Shown here: in pieces, positions 36,286-46,177 of the stretch
Layout: each line of letters starts with the position of its first letter
Position numbering within the stretch: the first letter of the stretch is position 1
DNA from: Tenacibaculum sp. 190130A14a
GTDB taxonomy: Bacteria > Bacteroidota > Bacteroidia > Flavobacteriales > Flavobacteriaceae
NCBI RefSeq assembly: GCF_964048965.1
Contig: NZ_OZ040189.1
Coordinates: forward strand, 1,426,001-1,490,000
Reading direction: 5' to 3'
DNA length: 64,000 nucleotides
Notes under the pieces: generated by a model
The model's input: only the letters and a program-made list of their open reading frames with translations
Told to the model about the DNA's origin: nothing
The model's database searches: none
Made by a program: the position numbers and the translations under genes

Positions 36286-37524
36286 ATGGCTGTTTTAGAC
36301 CAATTAACTTCGCAACAAGCGATTGAATTAGAAGACAAGTATGGAGCGCACAACTATCACCCGTTACCAGTAGTATTGAGTAAAGGAGATGGAGTGTATG
36401 TATGGGATGTAGAAGGTAAGAAGTATTATGACTTTTTATCTGCGTATTCAGCAGTAAATCAAGGGCATTGTCATCCGAAAATTGTAGGTGCAATGGTAAA
36501 CCAAGCACAAACGTTAACTTTAACTTCTCGTGCTTTTTATAACGATATGTTAGGTCGTTATGAAAAATTTGCAACTGAGTATTTTGGGTTTGACAAATTA
36601 TTACCAATGAATACAGGTGCAGAAGCGGTAGAAACTGCTTTAAAACTTTGTAGAAAGTGGGCGTATGAAGTAAAAGGAATCGAAGAGAATGAAGCACAAA
36701 TAATTGTTTGTAAAAACAACTTCCACGGAAGAACAACTACTATTATTTCTTTTTCTAATGATCCAGTTGCTCGTAAGAATTTTGGACCTTTTACCAACGG
36801 TTTTATTAAAATTGAGTACGATAACTTAAAAGCGCTGGAGGAAGCTTTAGAAAACAATGATAATATTGCTGGTTTCATGGCAGAGCCTATTCAAGGAGAA
36901 GCTGGAGTTTATGTGCCTTCTGAAGGGTATTTAGCAGCGGCTAAAGCTTTATGTGAAAAGCACAATGTGTTATTTATTGCTGATGAGGTTCAAACAGGTA
37001 TTGCCCGTACTGGACAATTATTAGCGGTAAATCATGAAGATGTACAACCAGATATTTTAATTTTAGGAAAAGCATTAAGTGGAGGAGCATATCCTGTTTC
37101 TGCAGTATTAGCAAATGATCATATTATGAAGGTTATTAAGCCTGGTAATCATGGATCTACTTTTGGAGGAAATCCTGTTGCTGCTGCAGTAGCAATTGCT
37201 GCTTTAGAAGTTGTAAGAGATGAAAAGTTAGCAGAAAATGCTGAGCGCTTAGGAAAAATATTTAGAGCAGAGTTATCTGAGTTTGCTAAAGAAAATGATC
37301 TAGTAACTTTAGTAAGAGGTAAAGGATTGTTAAACGCTATTGTTATTAATGATACAGAAGATAGTTCAACGGCTTGGGATATTTGTATGAAGTTACGTGA
37401 TAACGGTTTATTAGCAAAACCAACTCACGGTAATATTATTCGTTTTGCGCCACCATTAGTAATGAATGAAGAGCAATTAATGGATTGTATTTCTATAATT
37501 AAAAAGACTATTTCAGAATTTTAA
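36286..37524 (+). CDS. rocD: Ornithine--oxo-acid transaminase
   Basis: The 412-residue class III aminotransferase has [32 protein letters not shown], the [15 protein letters not shown] segment that binds PLP, and the Schiff-base lysine in [17 protein letters not shown]. It converts ornithine and 2-oxoglutarate to glutamate semialdehyde and glutamate, feeding proline or arginine metabolism. Its N-terminus ([14 protein letters not shown]) is typical of ornithine aminotransferase. It has its own terminator. Confidence 0.96.
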   Translation: MAVLDQLTSQQAIELEDKYGAHNYHPLPVVLSKGDGVYVWDVEGKKYYDFLSAYSAVNQGHCHPKIVGAMVNQAQTLTLTSRAFYNDMLGRYEKFATEYFGFDKLLPMNTGAEAVETALKLCRKWAYEVKGIEENEAQIIVCKNNFHGRTTTIISFSNDPVARKNFGPFTNGFIKIEYDNLKALEEALENNDNIAGFMAEPIQGEAGVYVPSEGYLAAAKALCEKHNVLFIADEVQTGIARTGQLLAVNHEDVQPDILILGKALSGGAYPVSAVLANDHIMKVIKPGNHGSTFGGNPVAAAVAIAALEVVRDEKLAENAERLGKIFRAELSEFAKENDLVTLVRGKGLLNAIVINDTEDSSTAWDICMKLRDNGLLAKPTHGNIIRFAPPLVMNEEQLMDCISIIKKTISEF

Positions 37525-37543
37525 TAATTCTTTTTACATAAAT

Positions 37544-37573
37544 AAAAAGGGAGCGATTTTTCGCTCCCTTTTT
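37544..37573. terminator. Bidirectional terminator between rocD and the SF1 helicase gene
   Basis: A 13-bp stem (AAAAAGGGAGCGA / TCGCTCCCTTTTT) with a 4-base T loop ends in T-runs on both strands and serves two convergent genes. Confidence 0.92.
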
Positions 37574-40531
37574 TTATATATCTAAAACTTGTAAATGTTT
37601 CTTTAAAACTCCTGAAGGTGTATTTTGTGTTTCATCAAAAATACGGGTATCACCGAATAGTATAAAACTATCTTTTGCTCTAGATACCGCTACATTTAAC
37701 ATATTAGGCTTGTTGTCTTTATCAAAAAATAAAGTACCCTCATCGTCATTACTATATACCGAACTAAAAAGAATTATGTTACGTTCTGCTCCTTGTAAGG
37801 CATGCACGGTACCTAATTTCATTTTATTAACATTATATCCGGCTTCATTCAAGGCCTTTGAAAGCTCTCCTTTTTGACTTGCAAAAGGAGTAATGATTCC
37901 TAAAACACTCTCAATATCTTCTACATTATAGGCGTTCTGTATATGTTCTTTGTTTTGCTGTAACCATGTGGTAATGGCCTTTACTTCTTCCATATTACAA
38001 CGACTATTGTATTTACGTTCGCTCACCCCATTTACATGATAGGCTACCATCGAAGAGAAAACTTGATCATCTTTAGCCTTTCCTTTCATTGGTTTTAGAA
38101 TACCATTATAGGCAAGTTCATTGCAAAAACCAATTATTTCATCATTACATCTTCTGTGTTCTAATAAAATTAACCCTTGTTCTTTTTGGTTGGATAGTGT
38201 GGTAACGTATTCGCAAGAATTTTGAGCCATTTTCATAATACTTCCGTTAGAGGCTAAAAATCCTAGTTCTTTTAGGTATTCATAATCTGCTGGATTTGAG
38301 ACAACCTGCACACTTGATAAGTTTCCTAAATCAATTTTTGGCGGAATAGACCAAATAGGTTCTATTTGTTTTAAATCACCAATAACAAAAGCTTTTTGAG
38401 CAACGGCAAACATGGGAACACTTACTTCTGGAGTAACCTGTCCAGCCTCATCAATAATTAATAAATCTAAAAAGTTATAGAGAGGAAAGTATTCAAAAAT
38501 AGGTCTACCTTCTTGATTCTTTTCTATAAACTGACTGTAAAAAAAATGAGACGGAGCGGTATAGAAAGTAGCTACAAAACAAGGGGTAAGCATAGCACGA
38601 CGCTTCCATTTTTCTCTAATAGCATTTTCTCCAGTACCTCTTTCTAAATCTTCTTCTAGAACTTCCGTAGTTTGTAATATCCAGCGAGCTTCCCAGTAGT
38701 GAGTTGCTAATAAAAAGGCTTTATGGCGAAGATTAAGATCTAATTCATCATAAAAGAATTCATGCTTCAGTTCATCTACATCTAATTTACCATATTCATT
38801 TTTCCACATCTCTTCTTCAGAAATAGAAGGGAATCCTTTTATCTTATTTTTTACAATCCAATTTTTTAGTTTTAAGTTAGATTGCAATGCAATATTGATT
38901 TGGTTGATTAACTGTTTTAAGAAGTTACTCAACTGCTTTTGGTTTTCTAAAACATCTTTAGTAACCTTAAATGTCTTGTTTTCTGTGTTACCTTCTATGG
39001 CAAGATATTCTTTTCCTTTGTTAAGAAAATCTTTGTCTTTTTCAAGAGCTTTCAGCTCTGTTAACTCTTTTCTCCAGTCTTGAAGTTTGGTGATTTCTAA
39101 ATGAAATCCGTGTATAATATCTTCTTGCTTGCACAAATATTTGTTGATTTGTGCAATAGATTTTAGGTAGTTACTTGGAAAATCTACACTGTCTAAAAGT
39201 TGGTCTTCGATATTGAAAATCTCTTCTTGTAAATGATTACAAGCATCTTCTAATTCGTAAGCTTCTAGATTAAAGTATGAATTAAACTTATCTAAGAAAT
39301 AATGCTTGGCTTCAAACAAATATTGTTCGTTTTCTAAGTCACAAAGTGTTCCCTCATGACCAAATAAGTTTCCTTTTAAAAAGTTGACCCCTTTTAAGGC
39401 TTTTTCACTTTTTGAACTAGATGGAAGGTAGGTTGCATAGCCATGAAAGTTAGGAATCCATCTTTCCGAAAGTTCATTCATGGTACTTTTAGAATTGATA
39501 AAACTATCAATAATATTGGTTACTGCTTGGTTGTTGTTTGAACAAGCCACAATTAAAGGAGCGTCTTCCCCTCGAATAGCAGCCTTTACTACTTCTGTAG
39601 CTACCAAACTTTGTAATAAAGTTGTTTTTCCAGTTCCTGGAGGTCCATTTACCGCCATAACTGAATTTTCTTCAGCAGTTAAGTAAGATAATAAAGTCTT
39701 TCTTTGTGTGATAGAAAGTGGGAATTCATTAGACATTTGTCCTAAATGAAGATGGTTGTTACTTAGAAATTCAAAATCAGTTACAGCCTCTCTTTTTTCT
39801 CGTTGAGCAGGAGAGATAAGCTTAGAAAGTAAAGGAGCTTCCTCTGTGGTGTCTAATAAATTATCATATACAAATAAGATGCTTTTTGCTGTAGATATTT
39901 TAGAACTCGTTGCAAAATAGGTCAACTCAAATTTGGTGGTATACCTTTCGGCTTTATAATTAGATAAGTTTTTATGAGTTACTTCAGCAAATACCTCATT
40001 AATATAATCCCAATATACATCCCAACCAATAGTTCCGCCTTCTTCAGCATAAGGGGCTTCTATTTCTTGTGCTTGAAGTACATTGTCTATAGACGAAAAG
40101 ATAAAATCATTTTTAACATCGGCAATTGGAGCTAAAAAATTTCGAACAATCAAAGGAAAAAGCTCTCTAGGAGTAGTTAAATTTCCTGATTTATCAATTT
40201 TAGCACTTACCCAAAAAGGATAAATAACCTTGTCTTTAAACTTCGGATTATCGGTTTGATATTGTAAATGAAATGGTGCTATTAATATTTCCGCTTCCTC
40301 AACTTTGTGCCAGTTATTACTATCTTTTTTAGTAATTCCTCTTAAACGGTTTATTCGATTTTCTTCAGCGTCTAATAAAACGTTGGCATTTTTCTTATTA
40401 AGCAGTGGTGTACTTAAATTAGAATTATTTTGTTTAAATAAGTTTTTTATTCGACTAATGTCAATAGCGAGATTCTCACTATCAAACAAACTATTTTTGT
40501 AATAGTGTAACCAGTTTTTTTCGTTGTTCAT
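37574..40531 (-). CDS. Large SF1 (UPF1/DNA2-like) helicase / AAA_11-AAA_12 protein
   Basis: The 985-residue protein has Walker A GPPGTGKTT (296-304), a Walker B segment LLIIDEAGQ, motif III IGDLKQIEPIW and C-terminal motifs HRRCNDEIIGF, GTVHALQGAERN and NVAVSRAKDSFILFG. These place it in the UPF1-like branch of SF1 helicases. A 295-residue N-terminal part and a long helical insert between motifs Ia and II are specific to this Bacteroidota form. Likely roles are nucleic-acid remodelling or repair; defence is possible but not supported by neighbours. It is a single-gene unit. Confidence 0.85.
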   Translation of the reverse strand: MNNEKNWLHYYKNSLFDSENLAIDISRIKNLFKQNNSNLSTPLLNKKNANVLLDAEENRINRLRGITKKDSNNWHKVEEAEILIAPFHLQYQTDNPKFKDKVIYPFWVSAKIDKSGNLTTPRELFPLIVRNFLAPIADVKNDFIFSSIDNVLQAQEIEAPYAEEGGTIGWDVYWDYINEVFAEVTHKNLSNYKAERYTTKFELTYFATSSKISTAKSILFVYDNLLDTTEEAPLLSKLISPAQREKREAVTDFEFLSNNHLHLGQMSNEFPLSITQRKTLLSYLTAEENSVMAVNGPPGTGKTTLLQSLVATEVVKAAIRGEDAPLIVACSNNNQAVTNIIDSFINSKSTMNELSERWIPNFHGYATYLPSSSKSEKALKGVNFLKGNLFGHEGTLCDLENEQYLFEAKHYFLDKFNSYFNLEAYELEDACNHLQEEIFNIEDQLLDSVDFPSNYLKSIAQINKYLCKQEDIIHGFHLEITKLQDWRKELTELKALEKDKDFLNKGKEYLAIEGNTENKTFKVTKDVLENQKQLSNFLKQLINQINIALQSNLKLKNWIVKNKIKGFPSISEEEMWKNEYGKLDVDELKHEFFYDELDLNLRHKAFLLATHYWEARWILQTTEVLEEDLERGTGENAIREKWKRRAMLTPCFVATFYTAPSHFFYSQFIEKNQEGRPIFEYFPLYNFLDLLIIDEAGQVTPEVSVPMFAVAQKAFVIGDLKQIEPIWSIPPKIDLGNLSSVQVVSNPADYEYLKELGFLASNGSIMKMAQNSCEYVTTLSNQKEQGLILLEHRRCNDEIIGFCNELAYNGILKPMKGKAKDDQVFSSMVAYHVNGVSERKYNSRCNMEEVKAITTWLQQNKEHIQNAYNVEDIESVLGIITPFASQKGELSKALNEAGYNVNKMKLGTVHALQGAERNIILFSSVYSNDDEGTLFFDKDNKPNMLNVAVSRAKDSFILFGDTRIFDETQNTPSGVLKKHLQVLDI

Positions 40532-40607
40532 TTCCCCTTGTAACCCTTAAAAAGAAGGCGAAAGTAAACTTTATAAATAGGAATTTAAAATTTAAAAACG
40601 ATAAATT

Positions 40608-41321
40608 TTATTGTTGTGCATAGTAGTGATAGTCTTTAATAACAGTATCAATAAATTGCATTGGTTTTTCTTCTGTTGTGATATTGGTTATTTCTAAAAC
40701 TTTCATGTGAAGCTTTAAAATTACCTTATGATTTCCTTTTCTTTTAGCATCATCATATAGACTTTTAATGGTATGGATATCATTATCCGTTAACAAAGTT
40801 ACTTGCGTATACGTAGGAGTGTACCCTTCTTCAACATCGGCAGCGATAGTGTCTTTTAAGGTAATTCGTTTCTTTTCTGAAATAACAGTAGTACCGGCAG
40901 CAATATCTCCTAAACGTTGTCCTTTTCCGTTTAGTAAAATGGTAAGCACAGCAACTCCACCACTGGCAAAACCAAAATCAACAAGACGTAACATCCAACG
41001 TAATAAATAACTTCCAAAAGTAGGCTTAGAACCATCTAGTTTTACTACTCGTGTTTGATTGAAATATTTACCAGGTGTTTGTCCGTTCATTAACATTTCA
41101 AAAATTAAACTGTAAAAGAATGCTGGAAGTCCCAATAAAAGATATACCGAATAAAACTCCATAAACTCTAAGTTTAAATAGGAAAGTATGTAAGCAACTA
41201 TAATATAATACCCAACAACAAATAGTAAATCTATTAAATAAGAACCGATTCTTGTAGTGATGTGCGCTGCATTTTGGTTAATGGTAATATTTTGCGCGGT
41301 TTCTATTTGAAAGTTATCCAT
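40608..41321 (-). CDS. RDD family membrane protein
   Basis: The 237-residue product has the RDD pattern: ITTRIGSYLIDLLFVVGYY, NGQTPGKYFNQTRVV and GQRLGDIAAGTTVI. Three to four membrane helices are followed by a soluble C-terminal tail. Its gene is divergent from the SpoIIM-like gene and belongs to the same conserved locus (RDD, SpoIIM, DUF4129, DUF4350, MoxR, DUF58). The function of the set is not established; envelope stress or transport is a common guess. Confidence 0.9.
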   Translation of the reverse strand: MDNFQIETAQNITINQNAAHITTRIGSYLIDLLFVVGYYIIVAYILSYLNLEFMEFYSVYLLLGLPAFFYSLIFEMLMNGQTPGKYFNQTRVVKLDGSKPTFGSYLLRWMLRLVDFGFASGGVAVLTILLNGKGQRLGDIAAGTTVISEKKRITLKDTIAADVEEGYTPTYTQVTLLTDNDIHTIKSLYDDAKRKGNHKVILKLHMKVLEITNITTEEKPMQFIDTVIKDYHYYAQQ

Positions 41322-41417
41322 GAATTACTTTTTCAATTTTTATGGTTATTTGTTGAAGTTTTTTTAGTTTAGCGAAGATAAAAAAAACTGTGATAAAAGA
41401 AGTTTAGTATTGCTACT

Positions 41418-42383
41418 ATGAGAGAAGCTGCTTTTGTAAAAAAAAATAAAGATAAATGGCAGTTGTTTGAAGATGTTTTACATCAGAAAACAACCATTGC
41501 ACCAGATAAGTTGTCAGATTTGTATGTTGAAATTACTGATGACTTAAGTTATGCTAAAACATTTTATCCGCACGGAAATACAGCAGTTTACTTAAATTCT
41601 TTAGCCTCTTCGGCACATCAAAAAATTTACAAAACAAAAAAAGAGGGTAAAAATAGGTTGATTACTTTTTTTACTGAAGAGTTTCCTCTCATGTTTTATG
41701 GATACCAAAAACAATTGCTTATTACTTTTTTGGTATTTGGCTTTTTTACCCTAGTAGGAGCTTTTTCATCTGCAAAAGATATTGATTTTGTTCGTTTGAT
41801 CATGGGAGATGGTTATGTAAATATGACCTTAGAAAATATTGAAAAAGGTGATCCTATGGGAGTTTATAAAAAAGCCAATGAAATAGATATGTTTATTGGT
41901 ATTACGTTGAACAACATTCGAGTAGCGATGTATGCCTTTTTGTTTGGAATCTTGTTCTCAGTAGGTACCTTGTTTATTATGATGCAAAACGGAATCATGT
42001 TGGGCTCTTTTTTGTATTTCTTTTATGACAAAGGTTTACTCTGGGAATCTTCTCGAACTATTTGGATTCACGGAACCATTGAAATTTCTGTAATCGTTAT
42101 TGCAGGTTGTGCAGGATTGGTATTAGGAAACGGAATTTTGTTTCCCAAAACCTACTCAAGATTAGAATCCTTTAAGCGAAGTATTAAAGACGGATTAAAA
42201 ATAATGGTAAGTACGGTGCCATTTTTTATTGTGGCTGGTTTCTTAGAAGGTTTTGTAACCCGACATACAGAAATGCCCGATTGGCTTGCCATTTTAATCA
42301 TTTTATCTTCATTAGCAATTATTATATATTATTACATCATATACCCTATAAAAGTTTATAAAAACCAACTACAAAATGACTAA
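41418..42383 (+). CDS. SpoIIM-like stage II sporulation protein M family membrane protein
   Basis: The 321-residue product has an N-terminal soluble part and five or more membrane helices. The helices carry the SpoIIM features NNIRVAMYAFLFGILFSVGT, GIMLGSFLYFF and WIHGTIEISVIVIAGCAGL. In Bacillus SpoIIM takes part in septal peptidoglycan degradation. Here it is outside sporulation, first of a six-gene plus-strand operon that ends with MoxR and DUF58. It overlaps the next gene by 8 bases. Confidence 0.88.
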   Translation: MREAAFVKKNKDKWQLFEDVLHQKTTIAPDKLSDLYVEITDDLSYAKTFYPHGNTAVYLNSLASSAHQKIYKTKKEGKNRLITFFTEEFPLMFYGYQKQLLITFLVFGFFTLVGAFSSAKDIDFVRLIMGDGYVNMTLENIEKGDPMGVYKKANEIDMFIGITLNNIRVAMYAFLFGILFSVGTLFIMMQNGIMLGSFLYFFYDKGLLWESSRTIWIHGTIEISVIVIAGCAGLVLGNGILFPKTYSRLESFKRSIKDGLKIMVSTVPFFIVAGFLEGFVTRHTEMPDWLAILIILSSLAIIIYYYIIYPIKVYKNQLQND

Positions 42384-43236
42384 AGAATACATTGAATTTA
42401 AAAAAGAAAGAGATTTAGGAGCCATTATTTCGGATGCTTTTAAGTTTATTCGATTAGAAGGAAAAGAGTTTTTCTTAACCATCCTTAAAATCTCGGCTAT
42501 TCCTATCTTAATTACAGTAGCAAGCTTAGTTTTTATATTATTTTCTTTCTCGTCATTTTCTTTTTTCTATGAAGATACTCCATTTGATAGTGCTGGATTT
42601 GGATTGTCAGTATTTATAATGATGATTGCTTATTTAGTAACAATTGTGCAAGTTAATTTATCGGGTATGTATTATATAAAATCATACATAGATTATAGAG
42701 GAGAGATTCGTTATGAGGAGATTAAAAGTAATGTGTACGATAAATTCTGGTCTTTTCTGGGAATGGGAATACTCATCGGTTTAATTTTTGTAGCAAGTAT
42801 GTTATTTTGCTTTTTGCCTTTAATTTATACCTATCCAGTATTGTCATTAACAGCTTCGATTTTTGTGTTTGAAAGCATCTCTGCTACTGATGCCATTGGA
42901 AAGAGTTTTAATTTTATAAATGGACATTTTTGGGAAACTTTAGGTGTGGTAATAGTTGTGGCAATTCTTGTGACTATTTTGGGATATATTTTTCAAATTC
43001 CTGCGTTTATTTATCAAATGATCCATACAGGAATTGGTTTAGGGTATGAAGATCCAACAGAGATAGGTAATCTTTATAGAGATCCTATTTATTTAATATT
43101 ATACATTGTTTCAATTGTTGGAAATTTAATGTTCTATTCGATTACTTTAATTACAAATGTATTCTTGTATTTCGATATTAACGAGCAAAAGAACTTAACA
43201 GGAACCATTGAAAAAATTGATAGTTTAGGTCAGTAA
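42376..43236 (+). CDS. Multi-pass membrane protein of the MoxR/DUF58 locus (286 residues)
   Basis: The product has about six membrane helices and short loops; a family such as DUF4013 is possible but not certain. It has a soluble start (EYIEFKKERDLGAIISDAFKFI) and a conserved-looking segment FVFESISATDAIGKSFNFINGH. The start overlaps the SpoIIM-like gene by 8 bases, and the DUF4129 gene follows after 3 bases. It is probably part of a membrane complex handled by the MoxR ATPase of the same operon. Confidence 0.78.
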   Translation: MTKEYIEFKKERDLGAIISDAFKFIRLEGKEFFLTILKISAIPILITVASLVFILFSFSSFSFFYEDTPFDSAGFGLSVFIMMIAYLVTIVQVNLSGMYYIKSYIDYRGEIRYEEIKSNVYDKFWSFLGMGILIGLIFVASMLFCFLPLIYTYPVLSLTASIFVFESISATDAIGKSFNFINGHFWETLGVVIVVAILVTILGYIFQIPAFIYQMIHTGIGLGYEDPTEIGNLYRDPIYLILYIVSIVGNLMFYSITLITNVFLYFDINEQKNLTGTIEKIDSLGQ

Positions 43237-43239
43237 ACA

Positions 43240-43971
43240 TTGAAAACACTCGTTTTTTACATAGCATTCTTTATATTTTCTGTTTCCTTGTTTGCACAAG
43301 AGGAAAAAGAGATTCAATATGATACTGATAGAATCGAAGTCAAAAGGTTTGATCAAGAGAATATTGAAGAATACAAACAACAAGATGATTTTATTTATAC
43401 CGTAGAGAAAAAAGAACCTGGGGTAATTGATAAAATATGGGATTGGTTTAAACGACTTATAAAAAGGATTCTTGGTTACTTTTTCGATGATATTCAACCG
43501 GCAGTAGGTGTCTTACGCGTAATTTTAAGAATATTACCCTATGCTATTGCGGGAATTGTATTGTACTTGATTATCAAATTCTTCTTAAAAGTAAATGCAA
43601 GAAATATTGTAAGCGGAAAAGGAAAGGTACCTATTGTAGGAATGAGTGAAGAAGAGGTATTGATTAGAGATAAAAACCTACCAAAACTCATTCAAGAAGC
43701 TATCCAAAATAAAAATTATCAATTAGCCATACGTTACTATTACTTGTTGGTGTTGAAAAAGTTAGTGGAAAAAGAAACCATTGTTTGGAAGCAAGAAAAA
43801 ACAAATGAAGATTATATAAAAGAACTATCTCATAAAGACACATTGTATTCCGATTTTAAGTCAATTACCTATTTATATGACTATGTTTGGTATGGTGATT
43901 TTCAAATATCGGAAACGGAATATTATACCACAGAAAAGCAGTTTAAAAACTTTGTAACTAAAATCAGTTAA
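43240..43971 (+). CDS. DUF4129-like membrane protein
   Basis: The 243-residue product starts at TTG and has a signal peptide (cut near SLFAQ). A soluble periplasmic segment follows, then a membrane helix around 97-117. The C-terminal cytoplasmic part LAIRYYYLLVLKKLVEK...TNEDYIKEL is the DUF4129 core. In many Bacteroidota and Actinobacteria DUF4129 proteins sit next to DUF4350, MoxR and DUF58. The gene ends 2 bases before the DUF4350 start. Confidence 0.82.
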   Translation: MKTLVFYIAFFIFSVSLFAQEEKEIQYDTDRIEVKRFDQENIEEYKQQDDFIYTVEKKEPGVIDKIWDWFKRLIKRILGYFFDDIQPAVGVLRVILRILPYAIAGIVLYLIIKFFLKVNARNIVSGKGKVPIVGMSEEEVLIRDKNLPKLIQEAIQNKNYQLAIRYYYLLVLKKLVEKETIVWKQEKTNEDYIKELSHKDTLYSDFKSITYLYDYVWYGDFQISETEYYTTEKQFKNFVTKIS

Positions 43972-43973
43972 GC

Positions 43974-45161
43974 TTGGATAAAAAACTTAAAATATACATA
44001 GCAATACTAATTTTGGTTGTCATCGGAATTGTGTTTGTTGAAAGTAGTAAATCAAAACAAATTAATTGGTTTCCTACCTACGCGGCTAAACATAAAATTC
44101 CGTACGGAACCTATGTTTTAAGAACAGAAATGGATGCGCTTTTTCCTAACAAAGTAAAAGACATTCATACGCAACCTTATGTGTTTTTAAATGATAGCAC
44201 CTACAATGGAACCTATGTGTTTATCAACAATACTATCAATATTGATAAAGATGAGTTTGGTGAACTCTTAGCGTTTACTGAAAGAGGGAATGATGTTTTT
44301 ATAGCTTCAGGAGGTGTGTATATAGATACACTAGGGGCACAAACCAAAGGAGTGTATACCACAGCTTTTGAAGAAAAAACCTATCAAAAATTAGTCAACC
44401 CGAACTTTAAAAATCAGGAATATAGTTTTGATAGGCAGTTTAGTAAATATTATTTTTCAGAAATAGATACGGTAAATACTACAATTTTAGGAGAGTTGAT
44501 TGTCAAAGACGGTAATGATTCAATTGTAAAAAGAGCCCCTAATTTTATTAAAGTAAAACATGGGAAAGGAAGTTTTTATTTGCATACATTTCCAGAGGCA
44601 TTTACCAACTATAATATATTGTTAGATAACAACAATGAATATGTTGCTTCGGTATTATCTTATGTAAATGATAAAGCCACGGTGTATTGGGATGCCTATT
44701 ATAAAACAGGGAAGAGTAGGTATACCTCTAAAATGCAGTTTTTGTTAAATAATGAATCTTTAAAATGGGCGTATTATATAGCGCTTATTGGAGTGTTGTT
44801 TTTTATCATTTTTAAAGGAAAAAGGAATCAGAGAATCATTCCTGTAATAACACCACTTAAAAATCAAACCTTGGCATTTACAAGAACCATTGCCAATATG
44901 TATTATGAAAAGTCAGCACATAAAAATATAGCAGAGCACAAAATAAACTACTTCTTAGAGTATATAAGAACCCAATACCGATTGTCTACTTTAAAAATAG
45001 ATGAAAACTTTTATTCAAAATTAGCTAGTCGAAGTGGAAATACTTTAGAAGAGGTAAAAGCATTGTTTGCTAGAATTACAACAATTCAACAAAAAGAACA
45101 CATAACCCAAGAAGAATTGATAGCTTTTAATAAAGCTGTTGAAGCCTTTAAAGCAAAATAA
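43974..45161 (+). CDS. DUF4350-like membrane protein
   Basis: The 395-residue product starts at TTG with one N-terminal membrane helix (about 5-22). A large periplasmic domain follows, containing SYVNDKATVYWDAYYKTGKS, and a second helix lies around 262-279. The C-terminal cytosolic part is helical. Layout and position match DUF4350. A glutamine amidotransferase-like fold is known for that family, but I see no catalytic triad. It is the fourth gene of the operon. Confidence 0.82.
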   Translation: MDKKLKIYIAILILVVIGIVFVESSKSKQINWFPTYAAKHKIPYGTYVLRTEMDALFPNKVKDIHTQPYVFLNDSTYNGTYVFINNTINIDKDEFGELLAFTERGNDVFIASGGVYIDTLGAQTKGVYTTAFEEKTYQKLVNPNFKNQEYSFDRQFSKYYFSEIDTVNTTILGELIVKDGNDSIVKRAPNFIKVKHGKGSFYLHTFPEAFTNYNILLDNNNEYVASVLSYVNDKATVYWDAYYKTGKSRYTSKMQFLLNNESLKWAYYIALIGVLFFIIFKGKRNQRIIPVITPLKNQTLAFTRTIANMYYEKSAHKNIAEHKINYFLEYIRTQYRLSTLKIDENFYSKLASRSGNTLEEVKALFARITTIQQKEHITQEELIAFNKAVEAFKAK

Positions 45162-45169
45162 ATAGGAAT

Positions 45170-46177
45170 ATGAGTACAGAAGAAAATGGAACAACGAATA
45201 ACAACGAGCAAGTATTTTCTAATCGAATAGATTTGTCTGGTTTAAAGGAAGCTGTTGTTAAAATAAAAGAACAATTGTCTAAAGTAATAGTAGGACAAGA
45301 GGAATTTATAGAACTTTTGTTAGTATCCTTATTAGCAGATGGGCATGTATTGATTGAAGGAGTTCCTGGAGTAGCTAAAACAGTCACTGCAAAATTATTA
45401 GCTAAAACCATTGCTACCGATTTTAATCGTATTCAGTTTACACCCGATTTAATGCCTTCGGATGTATTGGGTACTTCTGTATTGAACATGAAAACTTCTG
45501 ATTTTGAGTTTAAAAAAGGCCCTATCTTTTCTAACTTGGTGTTGATTGATGAGATTAACAGAGCTCCTGCAAAAACACAAGCAGCATTGTTTGAGGTAAT
45601 GGAAGAAAAGCAAATTACGATGGATGGAGAACGTTATGTAATGAATCCGCCATTTATGGTATTGGCTACCCAAAACCCTATTGAGCAAGAAGGAACTTAT
45701 GCCTTACCAGAAGCACAGTTAGACCGTTTTTTATTCAAAATTAACGTAGGATACCCATCATTAGAAGAAGAGGTGCAAATCTTAACTTCTCATAATAATA
45801 GAAAAGGAGCTTTACCACAAGCACAAATAGAAGCCGTATTAACCGAAAGTGAGTTGGTTGATTTTAGAACCAAAGTATTTGATGTATTGGTAGAGGAGAA
45901 GATTGTAAAATATATTGCCGAAATCACCGCTAGTACACGAAATAATAATCACTTGTATTTAGGAGCTTCTCCAAGAGCAAGTATTGCTATTTTAATGGCA
46001 GCAAAAGCCTTTGCGGCAATCAACGGTCGTGATTTTGTAATTCCTGAAGATGTAAAGAAAAGTGTATATCCGGTGTTAAGACACAGAATTATGCTAACTC
46101 CAGAAAGAGAAATGGAAGGAATGACTACTGATAAGGTTATTGAAATTATTGTACAATCTGTTGAAGTACCAAGATAG
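45170..46177 (+). CDS. MoxR-family AAA+ ATPase
   Basis: The 335-residue protein has Walker A GVPGVAKT (64-71), Walker B LVLIDEINRAPAKTQAALFE and TQNPIEQEGTYALPEAQLDR. It is clearly related to the MoxR at 9631, with similar motifs but its own operon partners. Its stop overlaps the GTG start of DUF58 by one base. This coupling fits the known MoxR/DUF58 partnership, in which the ATPase acts as a chaperone for a vWA-like protein complex. Confidence 0.95.
   Translation: MSTEENGTTNNNEQVFSNRIDLSGLKEAVVKIKEQLSKVIVGQEEFIELLLVSLLADGHVLIEGVPGVAKTVTAKLLAKTIATDFNRIQFTPDLMPSDVLGTSVLNMKTSDFEFKKGPIFSNLVLIDEINRAPAKTQAALFEVMEEKQITMDGERYVMNPPFMVLATQNPIEQEGTYALPEAQLDRFLFKINVGYPSLEEEVQILTSHNNRKGALPQAQIEAVLTESELVDFRTKVFDVLVEEKIVKYIAEITASTRNNNHLYLGASPRASIAILMAAKAFAAINGRDFVIPEDVKKSVYPVLRHRIMLTPEREMEGMTTDKVIEIIVQSVEVPR

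Noticed and set aside
36281..36736. 151-codon frame antisense to rocD
   Set aside because: It is a shadow of the strongly conserved ornithine transaminase frame, hydrophobic and leucine-rich in a random way.
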